NCBI GenBank assembly: GCA_012799425.1
Contig: JAAZLF010000588.1
Location: 1-5,229, forward strand
Source of the DNA: Actinomycetales bacterium
GTDB lineage: Bacteria > Actinomycetota > Actinomycetes > Actinomycetales > Dermabacteraceae
Direction: 5' to 3'
DNA: 5,229 bases
This document shows positions 1-4,313 of the stretch, in pieces (the first letter of the stretch is position 1; the number at the start of each line of letters is the position of its first letter). The translations under genes were made by a program, and so were the position numbers. The notes beneath the pieces are model-generated. The model did not search any database. It was not told where the DNA came from and saw nothing but the letters and a program-made list of their open reading frames with translations.

Positions 1-391
1 GGTCGAGGTACTCCGTGAGGTCGAGGATCTCGGCGGCGTCCTCGACGCGCTTGCGGATCTCGGCCTTCGGGTTGCCCGCGATCTTCAGGGCGAAGCCCAT
101 GTTGTCGGCGACCGACATGTGGGGGTACAGCGCGTAGTTCTGGAACACCATCGCGATGTCGCGGTCCTTCGGCGGCACATCGGTGACGTCGCGGTCACCG
201 ATGAGGATGCGGCCGGCGTCGATCTCCTCGAGGCCGGCGAGCATGCGCAGCGAGGTCGACTTGCCGCAACCGGAGGGGCCGACCAGGACGAGGAACTCGC
301 CGTCGCCGATCTCGATGTTGAGGTTGTCGACGGCCGGGCGCTCCTGGCCCGGGTAGACGCGCGAGGCGTTGTCGAACGTGACTGTTGCCAT
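1..391 (-). CDS. ugpC: Sugar ABC transporter ATP-binding protein, UgpC/MsiK type (partial, N-terminal 130 codons)
   Basis: This is the nucleotide-binding subunit of a carbohydrate importer; it hydrolyses ATP on the inner face of the membrane to drive CUT1-type permeases. The ATG at 391-389 starts [16 protein letters not shown] and is preceded by AAGGAG seven bases upstream. Visible motifs are the A-loop aromatic Tyr13, Walker [10 protein letters not shown] (38-46) and the Q-loop with Gln84 in [14 protein letters not shown]. The signature LSGGQ, Walker B, H-loop and C-terminal regulatory domain lie beyond the window; the family usually has about 360-380 residues, so roughly a third is present. 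The sequence closely matches what I recall of actinobacterial MsiK, a stand-alone ATPase that serves several sugar permeases. The divergent neighbour is def rather than a permease or binding protein, which fits that role, but what follows at the C-terminal side is unseen. The family call is firm; the substrate cannot be told. Confidence 0.93.
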   Translation of the reverse strand, partial: MATVTFDNASRVYPGQERPAVDNLNIEIGDGEFLVLVGPSGCGKSTSLRMLAGLEEIDAGRILIGDRDVTDVPPKDRDIAMVFQNYALYPHMSVADNMGFALKIAGNPKAEIRKRVEDAAEILDLTEYLD

Positions 392-398
392 GGTGGTT

Positions 399-404
399 CT
401 CCTT
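399..404 (-). promoter_or_regulatory. Ribosome binding site of the ABC ATPase
   Basis: On the minus strand AAGGAG lies seven bases before the ATG at 391. It is a strong Shine-Dalgarno match and settles the start codon of the ATPase. Confidence 0.8.
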
Positions 405-500
405 CACCGGCAGGTACGTGCCGGACGGTCCGTTGTGAAGTGATGGATGGCCGGGTCGATGTCGCTCTCCAGGAGGTGCTCCTTCGCACCGGCTCGAGTG

Positions 501-506
501 AGTGTA
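501..506 (-). promoter_or_regulatory. Candidate -10 box for the ABC ATPase
   Basis: Read on the minus strand this is TACACT, a TAnnnT match to the actinobacterial housekeeping -10 consensus. It would place transcription start near 494 and give a leader of about 100 bases. I see no convincing -35 at 16-18 bases, so this is a candidate only. Confidence 0.35.
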
Positions 507-544
507 TCCCACGTCTCACCCGTGCGGTGACATCGCTCTCTGTT

Positions 545-563
545 CGTCCCGCGTGTCGGGACG
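545..563. repeat. Inverted repeat CGTCCCG-5-CGGGACG in the divergent intergenic region
   Basis: Two perfect 7-base arms (545-551 and 557-563) are separated by five bases. The repeat lies upstream of the candidate ATPase -10 and upstream of the def promoter. It could be a binding site for a regulator of the sugar ATPase or simply a GC-rich hairpin; the sequence alone does not decide. The rest of the 257-base gap (392-648) holds a second short inverted repeat, AGGAG-GTG-CTCCT at 471-483, and three copies of CCGGACGG, but no gene that I can support. Confidence 0.4.
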
Positions 564-636
564 GTGGTCTCCGGACGGCCCCCGAAGGCCCCGCCGGACG
601 GGCCCCGGCCGTGGCCGTCAGCGGTGCGGCCTGCGG

Positions 637-648
637 GATACTGGGGGA
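637..648 (+). promoter_or_regulatory. Candidate leaderless promoter of def (-10 GATACT)
   Basis: GATACT at 637-642 keeps the A and final T that matter most in a -10 hexamer and ends six bases before the GTG at 649. Transcription would therefore start at or next to the start codon. A weak -35 (CCGTCA, 615-620) lies 16 bases upstream. Leaderless mRNAs are common in actinobacteria. The alternative is that the G-run GGGGGA just before GTG acts as a ribosome binding site, but it abuts the codon with no usual spacing. Confidence 0.45.
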
Positions 649-1332
649 GTGGACATCACTCAGCTGACCCGGAAGATCCTCGATCGACGTGAGAGGCGGG
701 AGGACCCGCTGCGGATCGTGCAGGCGGGGCACCCTGCGCTGCGGCGCAGAGCCGTCTCCGCCCTCGAACGGGTCGATGTCGAGCTCCTGCTGGAGCTCGC
801 GGAGGCGATGACGATCACCATGAGGGACGCCCCGGGCGTCGGGCTCGCGGCCCCGCAGGTCGGGCTGCCGCTGCGGTTCTACGTGGTCGAGGACAGCTTC
901 GTCTCCGACGAGGGGGAGGACCCGGATGACGACCTGCTCGAGCGTCGGCCCCTCGCGCTGCGCTTCCTGCTGGACCCGGTGATCGAGCCGCTCGGCACCG
1001 AGCGGGTCTACGCCTTCGAGGGATGCCTCTCCGTCGACGGCTGGCAGTCCATCGTGCCGCGATCGCGTCGGGTGCGCCTGCATGCCACCGAGCTGCTCGA
1101 GGACGGGAGCCTGCAGCAGATCGAGGAGGAGCACGTGGGCTGGACCGCGCGCATCTTCCAGCACGAGACCGATCATCTGGCAGGGACCCTCTGCCACGAC
1201 GTGGCGGTCCCCCGCTCCTTCATGGATGCCGACTACGCCGGGCACTACGCCGATCTCGGGGATGCGGTGCGGCGGCTCGGGCTGACCGGTGAGATCGTCG
1301 AGCTGGGCGAGGGCGAGGTCGTGATCGGATGA
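649..1332 (+). CDS. def: Peptide deformylase
   Basis: This metalloenzyme removes the formyl group from the N-terminal formyl-methionine of new proteins at the ribosome. The 227-residue product has all three family motifs: GVGLAAPQ (63-70), EGCLS (124-128) and HETDH (172-176). Cys126, His172 and His176 are the metal ligands and Glu173 the catalytic base. The GTG at 649 is chosen because it lies just before the conserved N-terminal region and just after a -10-like box; the frame is open back to 502, but that extension (residues such as MYPTSHPCGD) does not look like the family. The protein is longer than the roughly 170-190 residues of classical enzymes, with an extra N-terminal helix, an acidic stretch at residues 81-98 and a tail of about 50 residues after the HExxH motif. 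This resembles the longer actinobacterial paralogues, so a second deformylase elsewhere is possible. It is monocistronic by context: the ATPase diverges and hairpins follow its stop. Confidence 0.95.
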   Translation: MDITQLTRKILDRRERREDPLRIVQAGHPALRRRAVSALERVDVELLLELAEAMTITMRDAPGVGLAAPQVGLPLRFYVVEDSFVSDEGEDPDDDLLERRPLALRFLLDPVIEPLGTERVYAFEGCLSVDGWQSIVPRSRRVRLHATELLEDGSLQQIEEEHVGWTARIFQHETDHLAGTLCHDVAVPRSFMDADYAGHYADLGDAVRRLGLTGEIVELGEGEVVIG

Positions 1333-1356
1333 GCCGCCTCGCGGCGGCGAGGAGGC
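1333..1356 (+). terminator. Hairpin directly after def
   Basis: GCC-G-CCTCGC pairs with GCGAGG-A-GGC around a GGCG tetraloop: nine base pairs with one G/A mismatch, beginning at the base after the def stop. A pyrimidine-rich stretch follows but not a true T-run. It is a plausible GC-rich actinobacterial terminator. Confidence 0.5.
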
Positions 1357-1362
1357 CGTCTC

Positions 1363-1385
1363 TCCCTCGCCCGCCTGCCGAGGGA
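1363..1385 (+). terminator. Second hairpin downstream of def
   Basis: TCCCTCG (1363-1369) and CGAGGGA (1379-1385) form a perfect 7-bp stem with a nine-base loop, seven bases after the first hairpin. The tandem arrangement suggests reinforced termination before the next gene. There is no T-tract. Confidence 0.45.
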
Positions 1386-1395
1386 CGGGCTCATC

Positions 1396-1409
1396 CCTGG
1401 GCGCCCAGG
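1396..1409. repeat. Perfect 14-bp palindrome CCTGGGCGCCCAGG
   Basis: The sequence equals its own reverse complement over 14 bases. It lies 52 bases before the GTG at 1461 and covers the position expected for the -35 of the -10 box at 1420-1425. It could be an operator for a dimeric repressor, or a third short hairpin in the def terminator region. Confidence 0.45.
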
Positions 1410-1419
1410 CAGGACGCGA

Positions 1420-1425
1420 TAGCTT
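1420..1425 (+). promoter_or_regulatory. Candidate -10 box (TAGCTT) of the unknown gene
   Basis: TAGCTT fits TAnnnT and would start transcription near 1432, giving a leader of about 29 bases that contains the ribosome binding site. The hexamer 17 bases upstream is CTGGGC, a poor -35, lying inside the palindrome. Confidence 0.35.
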
Positions 1426-1450
1426 GACCCTGTTCACGTACCGACAGAAC

Positions 1451-1454
1451 GGAG
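1451..1454 (+). promoter_or_regulatory. Ribosome binding site of the unknown gene
   Basis: GGAG, in the context ACGGAG, lies six bases before GTG 1461 and supports that start codon. Confidence 0.65.
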
Positions 1455-1460
1455 CCGACG

Positions 1461-2213
1461 GTGGCGCACAGCGACCCGAACATCCCGCACCATGACCCGC
1501 ACGGACCTGAGGCGCTGCCCGGGGACGAGCTGGCCGAGCAGATCGACGAGCGCTGGCTGGCTCTGATCGACACCGCTCTGAAGGTGCAGTCCCCGCTCGC
1601 CCGCAGCTACGTGGCGAAGCTCCGCCTCAAGCACCCCGACGCCACCGATCGGCAGCTCCTCGAGCACGTCACCAAGCGCTTCATCTCCCTGACCACCCTC
1701 ACCGGCGCGGGCATCGGCGGCGTCGCCGCACTGCCCGGCCTGGGCACCGCAGCGGCTCTCGGCCTCACGGTCGGGGAGGGGGTCTCCTTCGCCGAGGCCT
1801 GCGCCTTCCTCACCCTCGCCTCCGCGGAGATCCACGGCGTCGACATGTCCGACAGCAGCACCCGGCGCCTGGTGCTGATGGGCGTCCTCGGAGGGGAGCG
1901 CGGCACCCGGATCATCGCCAAGACGATGGGCAAGCACGGGCTGCAGTGGCAGGCGGTGCTGGGCGGCGGGGGCGGTTTCCTCCCGAGCCTGATCAGCAAG
2001 CAGGTCTCGCGCTACGTGCGCCGCCGCGTCGTCTCCCGCGCGGGCAAGCTGTGGCTGCTGCGCCTGCTGCCCTTCGGGATCGGTGCGGCGCTCGGCGGCT
2101 TCGGTGCCCGATCGGTCGCCACGTCGGTCGTGGACGCGATGCTCGAGATCTTCGCGCACGGGCCGACGCTCGAGGGGGAGATCGCCCAGGAGCGCCGCGA
2201 GCTGGGCGCCTGA
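1461..2213 (+). CDS. Conserved hypothetical protein, possibly membrane-associated (weak EcsC/DUF697-like pattern)
   Basis: I do not recognise this 250-residue protein with certainty. The GTG start has a good ribosome binding site. The first 17 residues are rich in His, Pro and Asp (His3, His10, His11, His14). A mostly helical charged part follows (22-75). Next comes a Gly/Ala-rich hydrophobic segment with the pattern TGAGIGGVAALPGLGTAAAL (81-100), then AEACAFLTLASAEIHGVD (111-128). A Gly run (168-172) precedes FLPSLISKQ, then an Arg-rich patch (184-193) and a second hydrophobic glycine-rich segment, LLRLLPFGIGAALGGFG (199-215). Two amphipathic hydrophobic segments each preceded by basic residues suggest membrane association. 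The G..G...LPGLG pattern followed by a conserved E.HG-like motif recalls EcsC and DUF697 proteins, but this is pattern memory, not a demonstrated match. There is no signal peptide and no catalytic motif that I can name. It is flanked by terminators on both sides, so it is probably transcribed alone. The open frame, start signals and codon pattern make it a real gene; the function is unknown. Confidence 0.85.
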   Translation: MAHSDPNIPHHDPHGPEALPGDELAEQIDERWLALIDTALKVQSPLARSYVAKLRLKHPDATDRQLLEHVTKRFISLTTLTGAGIGGVAALPGLGTAAALGLTVGEGVSFAEACAFLTLASAEIHGVDMSDSSTRRLVLMGVLGGERGTRIIAKTMGKHGLQWQAVLGGGGGFLPSLISKQVSRYVRRRVVSRAGKLWLLRLLPFGIGAALGGFGARSVATSVVDAMLEIFAHGPTLEGEIAQERRELGA

Positions 2214-2233
2214 GCAGACAGCACGCGCTGCGC

Positions 2234-2285
2234 GCATGCGGCAAGGAGGGTCGACCCCCGGGGGTCGCCCCTCCTTGTCGCATGC
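2234..2285. terminator. Bidirectional terminator: 52-bp near-perfect inverted repeat
   Basis: The two 26-base halves pair throughout except for one G-T wobble (2241/2278) and one mismatch (2251/2268). The blocks are GCATGCG with CGCATGC, CAAGGAGGG with CCCTCCTTG, and the central self-complementary CGACCCCC/GGGGGTCG. It lies 21 bases after the stop of the unknown gene and 38 bases beyond the pyrophosphatase stop on the opposite strand, the right place to end both convergent transcripts. There is no T-run; stem stability would have to do the work. Confidence 0.8.
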
Positions 2286-2291
2286 CATGCG

Positions 2292-2322
2292 GTCCGGGCG
2301 CGCTGCACGGCGCCCGTCGGAC
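2292..2322 (-). terminator. Hairpin immediately after the pyrophosphatase stop
   Basis: On the minus strand GTCC then GGGCGC pair with GCGCCC and GGAC, with a three-base bulge (GAC) on one side and an eight-base loop. It begins at the base after the ppa stop codon and precedes the large inverted repeat, so ppa ends in two tandem hairpins. Confidence 0.45.
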
Positions 2323-2835
2323 TCACATCTCCTGGGTGAACTCGTTGGCGTGCTCGGTGCCGACCGCGCGCTGGTAGGAACGGCGGATCTCCGCCTCCGC
2401 GTCGCTGCGGCCCTCCCAGTGCGCGCCCTCGACGCTCTTGCCCGGCTCGAGGTCCTTGTAGACCTCGAAGAAGTGCTGGATCTCCAGACGATGGAACTCC
2501 GAGACATCGGTGAGCTCCTGACGGCGCACCTGGCGGCGGTCGCCCACGGGCACCGCCACGATCTTGTCGTCGCCGCCGGCCTCGTCGCGCATGCGGAACA
2601 TGCCCAGGGCGCGGCAGCGGATCAGACAGCCCGGGAACGTCGGCTCCTCGAGCAGCACCAGGCAGTCCAGCGGATCGCCGTCCTCGCCGAGGGTCCCCTC
2701 GATGAAGCCGTAGTCGTCCGGGTAGCGGGTTGCGGTGAACAGCATCCGGTCCAGCCGGATGCGCCCGTTGTGGTGGTCCACCTCGTACTTGTTCCGATTT
2801 CCGCGAGGGATCTCGATGGTCACGTCGAATTCCAC
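2323..2835 (-). CDS. ppa: Inorganic pyrophosphatase (family I, soluble)
   Basis: This cytoplasmic Mg-dependent enzyme hydrolyses pyrophosphate to two phosphates, pulling biosynthetic reactions such as nucleic acid and aminoacyl-tRNA synthesis forward. The 170-residue product has the normal length of bacterial family I enzymes. It shows the family N-terminus [20 protein letters not shown] (2-21), the signature DGDPLDC (52-58) with its three metal-binding aspartates, the EAGGDDK segment (84-90) with further acidic ligands, and [12 protein letters not shown] (121-132) with the phosphate-contacting Tyr and Lys. His21 corresponds to an active-site histidine described in the mycobacterial enzyme. 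The frame is open upstream to 2919, but those residues do not resemble the family; GTG 2835 gives the conserved start and has GGAG eight bases before it. It is convergent with the unknown gene and divergent from the carboxypeptidase, so likely monocistronic. Confidence 0.97.
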   Translation of the reverse strand: MEFDVTIEIPRGNRNKYEVDHHNGRIRLDRMLFTATRYPDDYGFIEGTLGEDGDPLDCLVLLEEPTFPGCLIRCRALGMFRMRDEAGGDDKIVAVPVGDRRQVRRQELTDVSEFHRLEIQHFFEVYKDLEPGKSVEGAHWEGRSDAEAEIRRSYQRAVGTEHANEFTQEM

Positions 2836-2843
2836 GACAGCCG

Positions 2844-2847
2844 CTCC
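2844..2847 (-). promoter_or_regulatory. Ribosome binding site of ppa
   Basis: On the minus strand GGAG, within ATGGAGC, lies eight bases before GTG 2835. It favours that codon over the longer open frame that begins at 2919. Confidence 0.6.
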
Positions 2848-2886
2848 ATTGCTCCGGCCCCGTGGGCCACTGGTAATGACCGGAAC

Positions 2887-2892
2887 ACCATA
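2887..2892 (-). promoter_or_regulatory. Candidate -10 box of ppa (TATGGT)
   Basis: TATGGT on the minus strand fits TAnnnT and would start ppa transcription near 2880, giving a leader of about 45 bases. No good -35 is visible at the usual distance. It overlaps by two bases the proposed -10 of the divergent carboxypeptidase gene. Confidence 0.35.
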
Positions 2893-2903
2893 TCGTGGGG
2901 TGC
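2891..2903 (+). promoter_or_regulatory. Candidate leaderless promoter of the carboxypeptidase (-10 TATCGT)
   Basis: TATCGT at 2891-2896 fits TAnnnT and ends seven bases before ATG 2904, so transcription would begin at or beside the start codon. The -35 is not clear (CTGGTA at 2870-2875 is a weak match with short spacing). The lack of a well-spaced Shine-Dalgarno sequence before 2904 agrees with a leaderless message. Confidence 0.45.
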
Positions 2904-4313
2904 ATGGCGCTGAGAGCAATGGATCGCATCTGGCGCACCACTGCGATCGTGATGTGCGCGGCGGTGCCCACGAGCTTCTACGTGCTCGGAGACCTCACCG
3001 ACGCCTTCCCCGGCGTGCTGACGCTGCGCACCGTCGAGGAGGGCCCGGCGGCCGGCCCGCGAGCCGTCGCCGAGGACTGGGAGCGACTGAGCGCCGGCGA
3101 CCTGGTGGACCCGCCTGAACCTTCTGCGGACCTTGAGGGCACAGCTGACCTCGAAGAACGCATGTCGACCGGAGCCGAGATCCCGGTCGTGGACGGAGGC
3201 CTGGCCTTCAGCGTCGTCGATGCCGACAGCGGCGAGGTCCTCGCCGAGCGCGACTCCGGCACCGCCCTGGTGCCGGCCTCCACCCTCAAGCTGCTCACCG
3301 CCGCCGCGGTGCTGCGTCAGTACAGCGGCGAGGAGGTGCTCACCACGCGCGCCACGGTCGCGGACGGCGTGGTGACCCTCGTGGGCGGTGGTGACATGAC
3401 TCTCAGCGACGAGGATCTGCGTGACCTCGCGGCGCAGACGGCAGAGCTCGCCTCCGTCCAGGGGGAGGATGAGGTCTCACTCGTCTACGACGACTCCTAT
3501 CTGCAAGGAGGGCACAACGAGGCCTGGGGCGGCAACGGCGCCGCAGGAGGCTGGGTGACTCCCACCGCCTCGCTCGCGCTCGACGGGGGGTGGCTCGACG
3601 GCCAGCAGTACGGACCCAAGTCCCTCGACCCCGCAGGCGACGCCGCCGAGCGCTTCGCGGAGCTGCTCGCCGACGCCGGCCTCGCCGTCACCGGGGACAT
3701 CGCCGAGGGGGAGGCGCCGACCGAGGCGGCCTCGGTCGAGATCCACTCCGAGCCCCTCGGGGAGATCGTGCGCCGCACCCTGCTGATCTCGGACAACACG
3801 ACCTCGGAGCTGCTCGCCCATCTCGTGGCCCTCTCACGCGGGCAGGAGACCACCCCGACCGGCGCCGCGGCGGCGGTGGAGGCGGAGATCCGGGACCTGG
3901 CCGCTGAGCTCGACGTGCCTGCCGAGGCGATCGATTCCCTCGATCTGCATGACGGGTCGGGCCTGTCCCGACAGAACCGGGTGCCTCCCGCGCTGCTGTC
4001 CGCTGTTCTGGCCGAGGTCGCCTCCGGCGAGGTCCCCACGCTCGAGCAGATCCTGTTCGACGTCCCGATCGCCGGGCTCTCCGGCACGCTCGCGGAGCGC
4101 TTCGACGCGGACGGCACACGCGACGCCAGCGGCCTGGTGCGCGGCAAGACCGGGTACCTCGGCGGCGCGGCCACCCTGGCAGGGGTCGCCGTGCTGCCCG
4201 ATGGGCGCACCGTCGGCTACTCGATCGTGGTGCACGGCTTCGACGGCGCCGATGCAGAGGCTGCGCGAGCCGCCGTCGACCAGATCGCTGCCGAGATCGT
4301 GCAGGTCCGCTGA
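2904..4313 (+). CDS. dacB: D-alanyl-D-alanine carboxypeptidase, peptidase S13 / PBP4 family
   Basis: This is a penicillin-binding enzyme that trims the terminal D-Ala of peptidoglycan stem peptides, and in some members cuts cross-links, outside the membrane. The 469-residue product has the full serine acyltransferase triad: PASTLK with nucleophile Ser126 and Lys129, SDN at 296-298, and KTG at 415-417. The motif GGGDMTLS and the helix [10 protein letters not shown] after the serine are typical of S13. Residues 1-28 combine Arg4, Arg8 and Arg11 with a hydrophobic stretch [16 protein letters not shown], giving a signal peptide or uncleaved anchor; an acidic, Pro/Ala-rich linker (about 45-92) follows. 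Possible starts are GTG 2895, ATG 2904 and ATG 2919; 2904 is preferred because it lies seven bases after a -10-like box. The spacing from SxxK to SxN is 170 residues, shorter than in E. coli PBP4 and Actinomadura R39. It shares one base with tilS downstream and diverges from ppa. Confidence 0.94.
   Translation: MALRAMDRIWRTTAIVMCAAVPTSFYVLGDLTDAFPGVLTLRTVEEGPAAGPRAVAEDWERLSAGDLVDPPEPSADLEGTADLEERMSTGAEIPVVDGGLAFSVVDADSGEVLAERDSGTALVPASTLKLLTAAAVLRQYSGEEVLTTRATVADGVVTLVGGGDMTLSDEDLRDLAAQTAELASVQGEDEVSLVYDDSYLQGGHNEAWGGNGAAGGWVTPTASLALDGGWLDGQQYGPKSLDPAGDAAERFAELLADAGLAVTGDIAEGEAPTEAASVEIHSEPLGEIVRRTLLISDNTTSELLAHLVALSRGQETTPTGAAAAVEAEIRDLAAELDVPAEAIDSLDLHDGSGLSRQNRVPPALLSAVLAEVASGEVPTLEQILFDVPIAGLSGTLAERFDADGTRDASGLVRGKTGYLGGAATLAGVAVLPDGRTVGYSIVVHGFDGADAEAARAAVDQIAAEIVQVR

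Noticed and set aside
502..648. N-terminal extension of def from GTG 502
   Set aside because: The 49 extra residues are Arg/Pro-rich and unlike any deformylase N-terminus, and a -10-like box lies just before GTG 649.
85..1437. Long open frame on the minus strand (450 codons)
   Set aside because: It lies over the ATPase N-terminus in another frame, the intergenic region and def. Its residues are low-complexity Arg/Pro/Ser, and the two genes it overlaps have clear motifs.
2231..2322. Repeat cluster as a CRISPR or attachment site
   Set aside because: There are no regularly spaced direct repeats and no integrase or cas gene. The symmetry is that of hairpins between convergent stop codons.
1434..2507. 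Minus-strand open frame spanning the unknown gene and part of ppa
   Set aside because: It crosses the terminator palindrome and overlaps ppa in another frame; composition is that of a shadow frame. The plus-strand frame at 1461 has a ribosome binding site and plausible hydrophobic segments.
2836..2919. N-terminal extension of ppa
   Set aside because: Family members start at the EFDVTIEIP segment; the extension would overlap the divergent carboxypeptidase start and has no family resemblance.
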